A DNA stretch of 64,000 nucleotides, taken from positions 22,557,736 to 22,621,735 of the forward strand of contig NC_029517.1 in NCBI RefSeq assembly GCF_001577835.2, read 5' to 3'. The notes beneath the pieces were generated by a model. It did not search any database. It saw nothing but the letters and a program-made list of their open reading frames with translations, and was not told the origin of the DNA. How positions within the stretch are numbered: position 1 is the stretch's first letter; every line of letters starts with the position of its first letter. Shown here one piece after another: positions 14,784 through 29,700 of the stretch. Both the position numbers and the translations under genes were made by a program. Source of the DNA: Coturnix japonica (taxonomy: Eukaryota > Chordata > Aves > Galliformes > Phasianidae).

Positions 14784-17700
14784 AGAATTAGGAGATAAAT
14801 TCTATTCCTGGTAACACTGAAGAAATCATTTCAAATTCACTGCAAGCACAAGTAAAACCTTTTTGAAGACTCTTGTTCTGATCCTTCTGCGGTTTATGGT
14901 TTCACACAGTAGGCTTCAGTAGTTATATTTGACAAACTCTCAGGAAAGTAAATGAACAATTGAGCAGAAAACAAAGAAAAAAATATGCCCATGAAACAGT
15001 GTGATGATTTTCCCATTTATTTCCCAGGTAGAAACCAACTGAAGCCAACTTTATCTAACAGCTTTGTGTAATCACACCACACAGAGGCAAGCAGTAGAGC
15101 AATAAAGCTAGACGTATTGGCTCTTACTCACTGCATAGACAAGTATTTCAAGACACAGTCTCTGGGAGCACCACTCATTCCGAAAATTTGAAGTGGAAGA
15201 GGAGGAGTCAACAGCCAAAGCAACACCTGCTGATTTTTGCGGCTACAGTAGAAAACAGGTAAAGTCCATCTATGCATCCATGGACAACATTTTGCCGCAC
15301 ACTTTGATGGAATCTCCTGTAAAAACTACCGCTAACCTACATTTATATAAGCACTGGTTCACACTAAACACTGTTGTTCGAAAAATCTTATCTCAAGAAC
15401 TGGATCATGAACTAGATGAAGAACTAGATGAAGGTCCTCAACCCTGAAAACAAAATATCATTTACAGAGAACCTACTTTTCAGTCTTGAAGGCTTTGGGC
15501 TGAGCACTACATACTGTCACACACTTTGTGGGCTTCGAGACCCAGTCTAAACTGATTCTTACCAAAATTACTCTTTTTAAACGGACTATCTATATGATTT
15601 ACTGAGGTAATGAAATTACTATAGCTTTCACAAAGGAACGCAAAGTCATATGTACATTCTGAGAAAACATCAACACCCTATTGCTCACTGCATTTCTGTA
15701 TCATGATGGTGATAACATTTCCCAAGTTTATTCAGAACAGCCATGGAGATTTCTGTTATTCTATCTGCTAAGGAACTTACAGAAGAAGTTACAAAGACAT
15801 ACATGTTTTTAACTTAATTAAATGTGGAAAAATATAGACAGAATTCCAATGTTTTCTCCACTGACTTTGTACAATAATTAACAGATAGACCTATGATACA
15901 GAAATACAGGCATGAACTGAGTTATCTTTTCTAGCAGCAGTTTTTTTCCTTTTAGAATTACCATCCATGTTAGTGGAGGAAATTAAAATTTGTCCAGATG
16001 TTGCATGCTGGCACCTTTTAGAATTAATTTTTTGGCTTTATGTTTCTTTCCTAATGGTTTTACAAATGCAGCTAACAGGATTCAATTTCATTGATAAAAA
16101 ATAAGCAAACTTCAAATCCAAATTTCACACATTTTTACCCACAAAAGGATATTTTGGAAATATCATAGATGCAAAAGGAATGAATGTGTCATTTCAATCA
16201 ATTATTATCTCTAAAGCTGTGATCTGATAAAGTTTAGTTTCTAATGCAGTTCTCAGGTAGTACTCTGCCCTAATCCAAGCAGTAGGAATGTGCAGTCAAT
16301 CCCCACGCTTTAAAGCTTGATTTCTCCTGCAGTTGCACCAACATGAATCAGTAATTGAAGAAGTCATTCTAGTGTCAGGGGGATCAGAGAGTCCGGCAGC
16401 CAGCATTACAAAAAGCAGGAAGCTTCAAGATGGTGTAGTACCAACCTTAGGACCAACCATTCCGCTTCCCCTCGGTCCTGGGGGCCCAGGATGGCCAGTC
16501 AGTCCACGATCTCCCTGAAAGTAGTCATAATAGCAGTAGTAATTTACCATTTACTAACTAGTACACTTTTCAAACACTCAAAAAGCATTTGGTCAAACAA
16601 CTGCTTCAAAAGGAAAGCAAACAAATGCTACACACATTTGCTTTATAAAATTAAAACAAAACAAAACAAAACACTAGGAATTGATATGCCTGCAGAGGGA
16701 GCAGTCTAACAAGAAGAGAACTGCATGTACAGATCACACTGATGACACGAGACTTCATTTGTGATAGGTGAAAAGAAAGAACATACCATACTGATCACAA
16801 AGGATGGAAAAAAAGTACAGAACCCTTTACTGACTTCTTTTACTTTCTGTGAGCATTTGTGCAGCTTTCAGATCTTAACAGCTGCTTTTTAGGTGAAATG
16901 CCCCAAATTCAATTTCCAGTGACAGATCACTCCAGTCTGTGTGTTTTGTATATGGCTATGAAACTGCCATGATAAGTTCTGCACTGTGCTATTTATGTTA
17001 ATACATGAGGGTCTTAGCTCTGTTTGGATGGATTTGGAGAGGTGGTAAACCTGAATCCAAAGCTTAGATTAAGCTTACAACGCTTTCCTTCTTGATCTAA
17101 TATTTGGCTACAGAATTTATGTTCAGTTCCTCTTTCCTCCAAAGCACTGGACACTGGCCAGCTTGAGTCAACATACAGGCATGGTACATGGACACTCTTG
17201 GCTTTAAATTGGAATGTCAAGCTCGGAGTCTGAGAGTTAAGCTGTTTGCGAGATTAGTCAAGAGGGAATTCCACTCAGATTTTATCAAAGGGGGAGGTGG
17301 TTTGTTGGTTTGGTCTGGTCTGGTTTGGAAAAGAGAGTTAAAGAGAGGGATATTTCGGTTTTTGTTGTTTTTTTTTTAGGATGAGAGGTGTTCTTCCTAT
17401 GATGACCTGACACTTTTCTATCACACCTTCCCTGCTAATTCAAGAGCCAAGACACTGGCAGCGTCCTTCAAATTTTGTTTTGTTTTGTGGCAGATTCTAT
17501 CTGTAAACATTTAAAGATTACAAACTTCAGTACTTAAAGATTGTAGCTCTTAAATCTGACACACGGTGCTGGGAAGTGTCCCTCTACAGTGAGATAACTG
17601 GTAGATATTCCTGATCTTTTAAAACCTCTGTGGTTTACCAGCTCTTCCTGTAAAGTATTTCCCTACCATTGGCTTGAGATGGTTGTATTACTAGCAAACA

Positions 17701-20700
17701 TTATGAGACTAAGCAAAAATTTAGCAAATAAGCTAAAAAATAAATAAGCAAATAAATAAGCAAAAAAACCTTTCTTTTAAATTTCATCTGTTATCAGGAG
17801 ACAAATTATTGATTCTCACTGTCCTTGTATGAAACAGCCCTAAGCAGATGAAGCAAAGAGCTGCTAAAGTTTTCCCTTCTCAAGCTTCTGAAACCTACCA
17901 GAGGTATCAAAGCTATGAGGAAGTTCTACAGTCAGTGCTTTGCAAGTACCTATTGTTTTTAAGCCACTCTGGGCTGCTGTGTTCGAGGAAGCAATCTGTA
18001 AGCCATTGTGAAAGGAAGGTACTGAGCAAATAATTTGCAGTGTTCTATTTTGCTGTAGCTGCAATCTACTCCTAGATCAGCCCTGACCACAAAAAAAGCA
18101 CAAGTAGGTCTTGAAGTTTTGTCTTTCTTCCTCCCATGTGTAATACATTCTTACACAGGGTCACCGCAGGTGAAGGATCAAGTTTTAGCCTCACATACTT
18201 AGTTAATACCAGATGTCTCACTGAAAAGCTCTTTTGTAGAGCTTTATAGTAATTCTTAAAGTTTTTGTGTTTCTTGGCTTAGAGAAAAAGAATTTCAATT
18301 TGCTTCATACGTTGCAAAAGTTTTTTTTTGTTTGTTTGTTTGTTTTTCCCTCAGGTGTGACTCTAAGCAGATCTCTAGGGAATTCATTTCAAAAAGGATT
18401 AGTACTGCTCTTTGATGAGCTCTAATTTATTTCCTGCACTGTGTTTGTAGACAAGCTAAGTCACCATCAGTGAATTAGAAAAACACCACTGAAACAAGAA
18501 ACAAAAAGCTGAGTCAAGACTACTAAGACACTAAGCCATGTGGTGCAGTTAATACAGCAGAAGGAAGGGATGCTGTTGAAAGGGACCTGGACAAACTAGA
18601 GTTGTGGAACCATGTGAACCTATTGAGATACAGTAAGACCGCGTGCCAGATGTTGCAAGGTGTCACACTTGAGTCGGGTTAATCCCTGATACATACATAG
18701 CCTGGGAGAAGTACTCACTGAGAGCAGCCCTGCAGAGAAAAGACCCGGGGGGTCTTGGGGGATTAAGAGTTTAACATGAGCTTGCAGCCCAAAAAGCCAA
18801 TGGTGTCCTTGGCTGCATCAAAAAAGGGGAGGCCAGCAGGGTGAGGGAGGTGATTGTCCTCCTCTACTTTGACCTCATGAGGACCCACCTGGAGTATTGC
18901 TGCCAGGCCTGGGCCCCCCAGCACAAGAAAAACATGGAGCTGTCAAAGAGGGTCCAAAGAAGAACCACAAAGATGATCGGAGGGGTGGAGCACCTCCCTT
19001 ATGAAGAAAGGCTGAAGGACCTGGGCTTGTTGAGCCTGGAGAAAAGAAGGCTCTAGGGAGATCTCATTACTGCCTTCCAGAACTTAAAGAGAGCTTACAA
19101 ACAGGAGGGAGACTGATCTTTTACATGGTCTGATAGTGATAGGACAAGGGGGAATATTTTTAAACTAAGAGAGGGGAAATTTAGATTAGATGTTAGCAAG
19201 CAACTTTTTACTCAGCAGGTGGAACAGGTAGCCCAGAGAAGGTGTGGCTGCTCCATCTCTGTAGGTTTTCATGGTCCAGCTGTATGGGGACCTGGGCAGC
19301 CTGATCTGTGGGTGGCAGTCCTGCCCACGGCAGAGGGGTTGAAAACAGATGATCTTTAAGGTCTCTTGCAACTCAAGCCTCCCCATGCTTCTGTGACAAT
19401 AAAAGTACGGGACTTCAATACTTATTTCTTATCATTTGGTCAAGAAAGCTGATTAAATGAGCTAATGCTCACATGAAAAATAAATTTTGGCCTCCAAGGA
19501 TATGTACCTCACTTACTGTAAGACATATATTTGGTACTGGACACTGCAACAATCCCTTCAGTGAGAGCTGGTTGACATAACAATTAAAGAAAAAAGACCT
19601 TGCATCTCTACCTTCCTCATTTTAGTTCAAATTGAGATGCCTCAAGCTGCAGAAGTTATTTACACTGCAAATGGATCCATCCCAAATGTTCATGCTGTGC
19701 TAGGGGTTTTAATAATCCTTCTGTTATGTGATTACTGAGAATGACATTTTCTTTATATTTGGTGCTGTGCTCTTACTCCTGAATGTCTGTAGCCCATCTC
19801 CTACTTGGCAATAATGCTTTTATACATATATATTTTATTATACTTTGACATTATCTGCCTCTGTTTAAATGCTATAGAAAATAGTGTGCTACCCAGACTG
19901 AATGCATTCCACATGTCCCAATTTTGTATTCATGTAAATCTGACCTCTGATACATAAAATTCCTATTTTGCAGTGCACACATGTGAGCCATTTCTGAGAG
20001 CAGGGAGAACAGAACTCTGATTCAGCTGAATGGAACATTCCAATGTAATAATACTCAAAGGAATTTCAAATTGACTAGTGAGTAAATTGATGAATCTCTT
20101 TTATCAAATAAACGTTCTTTTCATATTCTGAGATTGTGTTATTGTTTTTTTTACACGTAAAGGATGAGAGATAGCCAGCAAACATAAGATCATCCATTTT
20201 ATGAATTGAGTTCTAGAGGGATTTTCACAATTCAGGTGAACTATTTTCCTCTGTGCAACCATAAATTATAATTTTATGTAATAACCACTTTAATAATTTT
20301 CAACAATAATCTAGAGTTTACATGAAATGTTATTCTGCAGCAACAAGAAGAGTATCTCGTAAGGCTGTATTATATCAAGTGTAAAATCTTTATTTGGAAA
20401 AAACCCTCACATTAAAAACCTGATTAGTTTAGTACTGTCTGTTTTCTGCAAGTCTGTTCTGACTGCCATAAATGAAATTATATTCTTTAGTCTTGGCATG
20501 TGCCGGATTCTTTATTACTCCAGGTGGAAATGTCCTGTATTGGTAAGTGGTAGCTCTGAACAGAAGCACAAATCCAGATGTTTTAGTTCCCCATCATCAG
20601 ACTACTGGACATCCTAAGGATGAATGGCCTTCAGTTTTAACTTCATTGTGGATATGTTTTTAAGACATTATTGTTATTGTTTATTTTAGATGGGATCTTT

Positions 20701-23700
20701 CATGTTCTGAGAACTGAAGTTAGCAGAAGTTAAAAGTTCTGTTTGGGGAAAAAAAAAGGCAATGTTTATTTTGCTTTCTACTACAACATGCTCTGTGTTT
20801 CCTATTTCACATGTAATAAGGAGATCATTAATTAAACCACCCTGCAGGACACCATAAAGACATTTCTAATATAGTTTTAGTCATAATTTTCTTCTTTCCA
20901 AATTTTTATAACATAGTTGCTATAATGTGACTTTTTAGACCAATTATATACTGCACAGAGCTTGGTAACGTTTCAGCTATTTTGTGGTTTATGATAAAAA
21001 AAAACCAAAACAAACTTGGAAGTGTTTCAGCATTGAATTTCCAATCTCTTTATTGTTTCCTTTTGTTTGTGTGTTCATTTTTTTAGCCATCCAGTTTTTC
21101 CTATACAGCGATACTCATTTTCAGTTAAGATCTGTAGTCTTTTCTTGGGAATCAATAGCTAAGAACTTCAAAAATACATCACTGTTTCAGCTGTAATCAC
21201 TATTTCTCCTAATTTGTTTGGAGACTTGCCCTTTTTATTGCAGTAGAAAAAAGAAAGTGACTACTAAGCAATATTCTGCCTGCCTTGGATTCTGACCTCC
21301 ATATGGAAATTCCAGCACATAAAAACACTCTGATTCTTTGGGTGTATGGAAAATCTGAAGTTATAAAGCAAGAACTAGTTTGCATCTATCAAGGTAGAAA
21401 AAAAGCAAAGCAGGAGATGAAATTGCAGCATTTTATTATCAAAATGGAGATATTTGTCTACACTGTTTACTAGCTAAATGGGTGTACTACCTCTGTACAT
21501 ACCTTCGGTCCAGGATCTCCCACACTGCTTGGGCCTGGTGGTCCTGGAGGGCCTGGTGGTCCAGGAGGTCCCTGGTACAAGAAGAATACAGCATGTCAGT
21601 AGCTGTCCTAAAGAAACAGTAGTTATGCTCTTTCACAAAGAAGAGAATTTCAGTAGTATTTATTAATCTCTCTGTTTCAGTTGTGTTTTCTCAAATTCAT
21701 GATATTTCTATTGTGTACTGAGCAACAGTTGTTATCAGGAAGCCTAGACTTGAGTCCAGCCAACCCATTAAATATAGGTGTCAGCTCAGGACTAACATAT
21801 TTTGACATATTTGTGTTTAAAGTCTGTTCTGCTGAACTCCTGCTCAATCCTTCACAAACCCTTCATCTGCCCTTTGTACTGCTGAAGGCATCTCTACCCT
21901 TCCTTTCAGTATTTGGAGGACAGATGTCTTTGCTCTATCAGAGCTACTGAGTTTTAGCTACATAACTATTGTTCATATCTGCTGGTAGCTTACAGAGTCT
22001 TTACAGGCCCTGAAGCAGGCAAAGTTGGCCTAAGAATGGGAAAGACACATGCTATCACCTTCAGACATTCCGAAGATGTTTCACTTTTTACTGATGTCTG
22101 TGATTTGCAGAGAAGCGTGACTCGTGTGGCATTATGAGATAGGAGTCCTGTAATAAGCATAATTTAAGCATACATATGTAAACCTAAGTTTTCCATCCTG
22201 TAACTTGGCAGACTATAACCAGCATTTATATAGTTTTATTAATGAATGGTCTGGCCAAGCAAATATTTTCCCTTGAAGAGAAAATAATGAATTAAAAAAA
22301 AAAAAAAAAAAAAAAAAAGGAACAGAGGGAAGAAGAAAGTGGGGGACAGAGAGGGGTAGGAACTCAAAGCAATAATGACAGTAAATACTTATTAGCAGCC
22401 ATGAAGACTTTAATGAAATTACATAAAATCCCTTTCATGATGCTGAAACAAAAGCAGCTCAGTTTATTCCCAGTTCGAATTGTCTGTAGATATAGTACTG
22501 TGTCCATGATAGGAAAGGACTTTAGAACAAACCTGAGATATTTAAAACTGGTGAAGGATGAAAGAGAAGTTTAGTTACACTTAACTGACTAAATACTTGA
22601 GCATACAAAGCAATTTTTGTTTTCGTATAGAACTAAGTACAGCAGAATGTAATTATAAGCAATAAACAGTAAAGAATTAAACACATACTTACAGCTTCAC
22701 CTTTGTGGCCTTCGCCTTTTTCTCCACGGGGTCCAGTTGGTCCAGGTGGTCCTGGGTCACCCTAAATACAAAATAATAAATCAGGTATTGTGCATGTAAC
22801 CAGATCATCATAATAAATTACATTAAAAGGCCTCCACTAAGACATATAGCCATTGAAAACAACCCTCTGGCTGTGACCATCCAACCAATTCTTTATCCAT
22901 TGAATTGTCCACCCTTTAAATCTCTATCTCTCCAATTTAGAGACAGTGATATCACATGGAATTGTGTCAACAACCTTGCACAAGTCCAGTTAGATATCAT
23001 CAGTTACCCTTCCATTGTCGACTGAAGCAGTCACTCCATTGTAGGAAGGCCACCAGATTGGTCAGGCAAGATCTGCCCTTGGTGAAGCCATTCTGGCTGT
23101 CTCAGATCACCTCCTCATCTTGCATGTGCCTTAACATATCTTCCAGGAGGATCTTGCCCTTCTCTTACAATGGGAGGGATTTTGTTCTGTTAGCCCCACC
23201 TAGAGGTTCAGGTACACAATAAACGTGGGAGCTCTGACTGCCTCCAAGGCAAAAAACTTGTTGAGTACCCCAGCCTTTGCCATGTTCATTAAGGCCAGTC
23301 CTTTTTTTCTCATTTATCACAAAAGAAAATTTAATACTTTAATGTATCTTTCAAGGTACATTGGCAGTTTGCCCTAAAGATGTTCCTAAGTGACTGCTGA
23401 ACCAACTGGAATTCCTTCTTGGTACTTGTAAGTCACATATCCACCCCACAACAAAGTATGACATGTATACAGCCATAGAGGGAGCACTGCACATCTCTTC
23501 GCTCAGTACAAGAGAACTAAGAAAGGTAAATGTACTCTACTGTAGGTTGATGGAAGGTTAGTTCACATAATCACAGAAACTTAGAATCATTAAATAAGTT
23601 CAGAAAAGACCACTAAGATGATCATCTACTCCAATTGTCAGTTCATCATCACCCATGTCTGCTAAAGCATCAGCTAAACCTCACGTCCATCAGTGCCTCA

Positions 23701-26700
23701 TTTACATACTTCTTGAACGCCCCTGGGGATGATGACCCCACCACTTCCCTGGGCAGCCAGTTCCAATGCCTCACCACTCATTCTGAGAAGAAATGTTTCC
23801 TACCATCCAATATGAACCTCCACCAGCATAATCTAAGGCCACTACCTCTCATCCTACCACCTGGGAGAGGAGACTGTCTCCCACCTCACTTCAACCTCCT
23901 TTCAGGTAGTTGTGGAGAGTGATAAGGTTTTCCCTGAGCCTCCTCTTCTCCAGACTGAACAGTCCCACATCCCTCAGTTCCTCCTCATGAGACTTGTGTT
24001 CCAGACCCTTCAAAAGCTTCACTGCCCTTCTTTGGACACACCCCAGGGCCCCAATTAAAATCATAGAATATGAGTTCATCTCTATTTTTACTTTTAATTC
24101 CATCGTTATTTTCTTTAAGAACAGGGATTTTGTCAGGTAGCTGACTGTGCATTGTTTTGTTTGTATTATTTTTTTGGCTGCATCAGAAATATAATAGAGA
24201 TGGTTCAGGAACATGTCTATGATTAATGCTCTCCACAGCACAATTCTGCGGTGTCCAGACAATACAATCCCAGTGATTCACAGCAAGTGAATGTACTTGC
24301 AACAATGTAGATGCCATTGTTGTCACTGATAACACGCTGAATTAATTCATTGACACTACTTTCCTTTCCAGCGTATGTTTTAAAGTTATTTCCTGAAGCA
24401 GTAATGTACAGACAGTTGCTTCAATGCTCTTAAAAATAAATAAAAAGGAATACAGACTTAAATCATGTGCCCACAGCTTTCACTTTCATAGACATCACCA
24501 GGCACAGAAAGGTTGCTCTGGCAGTTTCTGTATGTTCACATTTGCACATATCCCAGGTTTCTTTGCTTTCTAACTTTGTTTCAAAATTCCTACCACTGGT
24601 CCCATTATTGAATGTCCAGGAGGTCCATCTTCTCCTGGTGGTCCAATAGGTCCTGGATCTCCCTTTTTAAAAGGAAACAAAACCAAAGACATTTTCATTA
24701 TTAATATTTGAGGTTTTACAGGAAAGAACAAGTATTCCATTTTTTATGATATTGCCATGACAATTGCTGAGCTTGGTAATATGAAATCAGCACTTCTACA
24801 GGAAGTTTCTTCTACCACAAGCTAGCACAGGCTGGTGTAAGGCTGATGTAACCTTGTTCCTGCCAGAGTACGAAGGACAGCAAAGAAATTCAAAGTGATG
24901 GCAAAGACAGGCACAGCATTTCAAAGTTGCAAACTCCACAGGCTGAATTTTATGAAAACCCTGGAAGAAACTTGAGTTTTTCTTCAGATATTACCCAGAA
25001 TAACTGTGGGTAATTTTAGCCCTGCCAGTGACTTTCCTGGAAAGCAAAGAGACTTGGATTTCACTTTTCTCATGCTAGCTCCTGGGCTGCTTCTGATGTT
25101 TAATTTGTGGTAACAGATTTTTTTACTATACATTAAGCATCATGAAAAGAAAATCTTGGTTTCCAGTGAAACTTTTGCTTTTTTTTAAACAATACTGAGA
25201 AAGTCAGCATTTCAGGACATTCACTGGGGAATGCAGATCAAAGGTCCTGTCAAAACTATGCAGCAACTGTAACCATGAGAAAAGAATATGAGGTCGAAAC
25301 TGCTGTCTAGTGTTACTGTCTCTGTACTAGGAACAGCATAATGGCTGTCTAGGGAAATGAAAATCTAATCCCCAAAAGGGGGATAGCTCAAAATAAATAA
25401 ATTTCCAAATACACAACCACAGCTGTTTGGGAGTTAGATATAGACCTACTATTACATTACTCAGTACATCTATACTAAAAAGACCTCAGACCATGACAAC
25501 AACTGGGACTGCAAAATGTGCCATTTCCTTACCTAATGAATTTATGCCTAGCTTCACTACTTCAGATACCAGGATGTTCCAAGAACACATATACTAGCAA
25601 AACATTGTGCTTTCCATAATGCAGAGAGAATACAGACCTGTACAGTCTGTTGTACTTTCAAACAGTTGGCAGAAACACAACAGAAATTTGTTTAAAGAAA
25701 AACATTATTATGGAACTAAATAGGCAAAGAACTTTATAAATTCAAAAATCAACTTGAACTTTATAAATATTCAAACTACTTATACTGGTGTACTAGTTTC
25801 TGCACAGAAAAGCCTGATAAAAAATCTAGTAAAGAGTCTGAAAACTCCTGCAGGCTCCAGTGAATTTTTATTGTGGCTATTCCGCTGTGAAGGTGTAATG
25901 AACAGTACCATACTGATCAAATTATAGTGGAAAGGGCAGCAAACTCTACAAAGTTATTATTTTTCAGCAAGAATGTTGTACAAATGATTTACTGGTCTAT
26001 TCAAAAATGTCACAGTAATGAAGAAAATGTCATTATGTCAAGAAGGCTGACTGGTGTCCTGAAACTTGTCTTCATACAAATCATACGTTACAGCATATGA
26101 CTTGTATTTTCTTGACATAAAGTTTTGCAAATAATTATGATTTTAATCTAAAATATGTGAGCACCTCACATTTCTTTCTATCTTCTCAGTAGTTGCATTT
26201 TTACTGCAGCTGTGCCTTGAGCTTGTTCTCTGATTCCTACCTGATATGTACATAAACCAGCTCAAACCACAACCTCACCCTCTGTGATGTCCTGTTGCCA
26301 GGCTCTTAAGTACAGTGAACATAAAATACCTACATGAGCATGTGTGTAGATGTTAATATACACTGAAGGAAGAAGAAAACTGCGGATGAAATGTCTTCAG
26401 AGTCACTGAATGTCTATTAGTGATTACTATACCAAAGCTAAAGAGCATTAATTAATGCTGAAGTTAATATAAAAGCAGCCACTATTTTATTTATAAAATA
26501 AAAATGAGGATTTGTGAATATTCAGAGGTCTTCAAAATCTTCCAAGTTAGTTTTACTGTTGCTAAATCAGCATATTTTCCTTATAAGGACAAATCCCACA
26601 CAATTCAAGTACATTTTTGCCATAGATAAAATGGAGGGGATGCAGCTCTAGTTATCTGGTATATGGCACTTCATTTAAAGTAGTGCATACAGTCCAGTTA

Positions 26701-29700
26701 TTCTCTTGAAAGTGACATACAAAGATTCACACTCAAACATTCACTTCCAAAAAGCCTTCTAGTTCAGCATATAACTGCTGGAACCACAAAGACACCTTCC
26801 TGAAGGGGCTCATTGATGCATTCAGGAAATCTTTAGACTTTCCAAGAAAAAGAATGCATAAGAAAATGAGAAATAAGAGGACTTGAAAGTGATTGATTTC
26901 AAAGTAGGGACCAATCCCTTTTTTAATAGATGCATTTAAGAAGCAATAACACCCAATAAGTCCAATACCTCTTCAAATGGCCACCAAACCACTATGTTAA
27001 TTTTTGGTGCTTCTCGGTTCTCTTGACCTCTAAAATGCACTCAGCTTTAGTACCAGAAAAGGAAATTTTAACATCTTTAATTTATGTTCCTTCACCTTTG
27101 ACAGAAATGCTCACTAGATAATCTCCAGTCTCTGGTCTCCAGCAGGTACATACTATATAATCACCTTTGGTCCAGCAGGTCCCTGAATAGATGATCCAGC
27201 AATACCAGGTGGCCCACTCTCTCCTGGTTCACCCTGTTATAAAATAGTACAGCTCACATTTAAATACTATAATTTGCAAGACAAATAACATTTATTTATT
27301 CATTTATTTTTAAGATTTTCAAAACTTTATATTAAATATGTAAAACTTGACATAAAAATTGACAATATTTGGGGAAAAAAAACCACATAAATCAATTCAG
27401 TGCTCTTGTGGAAGGTGGTCCAACTTTCAAGTTTTAAATAACAATTGGTTTAACAGTATATTTGATTTTAGTAAATAGTGATTCATTTTTTGTGTCTGGC
27501 CTACTAAGCCAAAATAATAACCAGAACACTTGTATTATTTCAATTTATTTACCATTCGGAGTAATACTTACTACAACCCAAAATACTCTGATAGAAAGCT
27601 AATGTTTCCAAGACAAAATCTGTGAAATGTTTGTTATTAGAATTCCTCTGACAATTTCAGTTTATCTTCTCAGTGCTCAAGCATAACTATGAAGTTTATA
27701 ATTACATGTTGTCTTGTTCTTTTTCTCCTAAGGACTCTTCAATCGTTTAGGACAAACAGGTCAAACAACAGAACTGTTTCAGCTTCTTAAAGCATGGTAC
27801 ACTTGAAAAATTTATTCATTAAATATATCCCATAGATTTTTGTTTGAAATACAAAGTGAATGGTTGCCCTGAAAGAAGAAGCTTACTTTTGGTCCAGCTA
27901 GGCCTTTTTCTCCTTTAGAACCAACCAGTCCCTGGGATCCTTTTTCTCCTGGGGCACCCTGAAGAAAGTAAAGCTTTGGTTTAAATCAAAGCAGTTTCAT
28001 TCACAGCTGAATGCCTATAATTAGAAAGGTATTCAGATGCTTCATTCGATCTGAAATCCCACTCAGTTTTAGAATCAGTTCCAAATGGCTTAAATTTAAC
28101 TGGATGAGAGATACAAACATTTGTTTGTTTACTCATACATCTTTCCAGTCTTTTCATTTCATGTTTAGACATCTAAATAGTTACATCATCTACCTTAGTT
28201 TTCCTTCTTTCCATATCAGCATGCTGCGATAATCATAAAATGGCTTAGGTTCCTCATATTACACTAGGTTCAGGAAAATTATCTATGAATTTTTTTTTAT
28301 TTTTTTTTTCATAATATCTATCAAATTAATGTATTAGAATGAATATACATACACAAGGTAGCTGCTCGGTGCTAACATATTCAGTTATGATGAATTATGA
28401 CAACAAAGGTGATAATATAAAAATGATCATCAGAATAATGTATGTGAAAGAAAAAATCAGCATTTAACTCAACCCATACTCTCAATTCTGATGTATCTAC
28501 CTGATACACCAAGAGCCTCATTTCAAAGAACAAATACCACATATTTATCCACAGTGGAAGGTTGGTATTTGCACTGCCATTGCAGCTGAAAAACATGAAG
28601 TTGCATCCTTAATAGGTGTTAATTACAGCTATTTGGATACTTTCTGATGCAAGATTAATAGTAAAAAAATATTGATTTGCTTACACTGAATAATAGAATC
28701 ATGGAATTTTAGAATGGCCTGGGTTAGAAAGGACCACAATGATAATCCAGTTTCAACCCCCCTGCTACGTGCAGGGTCGCCAACCACCAGACCAGGCTGC
28801 CCAGAGCCACATCCAGCCTGGCCTTACATGCCTCCAGGGATGGGGCATCCACAACTTCCTTGGGCAACCTATCACAGTGTCATCACCCTCTAAACCTCCT
28901 GTCTTGGTTTGAAACCATTCCCCCTTGTTCTATCACTATCCACCCTTGTAAGCAGTCATACCCCCTCCTGTTTATATACTCCCTTCAAATATTAGGTCAC
29001 AGTGAGGTCTCCCCAGAGTCATGTTCAGTTCATCAGTTCAGTACATGCTACCCTCCTATAAAGCTGCACAGATGCAGACTTTGAAGGCCCCTGGATTGTA
29101 AGCTGCTCAACAACTAGCCAAAGCAATGAGTTTTGCTCATTCAGCAGCTTACTCTCTTTGGATGAAGTAAAATTATAACCCTCCTCCTTGCATAAAACTG
29201 TCTGTATTGGTCACTGCTCTGCTGCCCCTCTAAATTTCTTACCACCATATTTAATTTATGAACCTTTCTTCTAACATGCCTGAGATTCTCTTAAGATCTC
29301 AGAATTTCCCTTGGAAACAAGGAGCTTCAATTTTGGCTCTTTGTGGCAGTTTAGATACCATGTTGGAAGACTTCAGCCACGGCTCACAACTCATCTAGAC
29401 ACCACAGTCTACATCAATTTAGCCTGACTTCTTTGCAGCTGGAAAAATCTGAACAAATCTGTCTGTTGTGAAGACAGTGAAAACTAATGGAAATCAGCAG
29501 CCCACAAAAGACAGGAGTGCTAAAGTAGCTGCATATTCAGGTGACAGTAACTCTTAACAAAATTTGCTGGAAACATCTCAACTATCACACTCCCTTTTCC
29601 CTGACAAATCTGTTTTGTCATCCCCCAGGATGAACTGCTTGTCATTAAATATCCATAAAGTACTGAAGGCCAAGTTTGGTCTTCTTTCATTTAAGGCTTC

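Noticed and set aside
15193-15447. 84-codon ORF starting [10 protein letters not shown] with an ELDEELDE tail
   Set aside because: Lies inside a COL28A1 intron, matches no family I know, and has no splice or promoter signals to support it.
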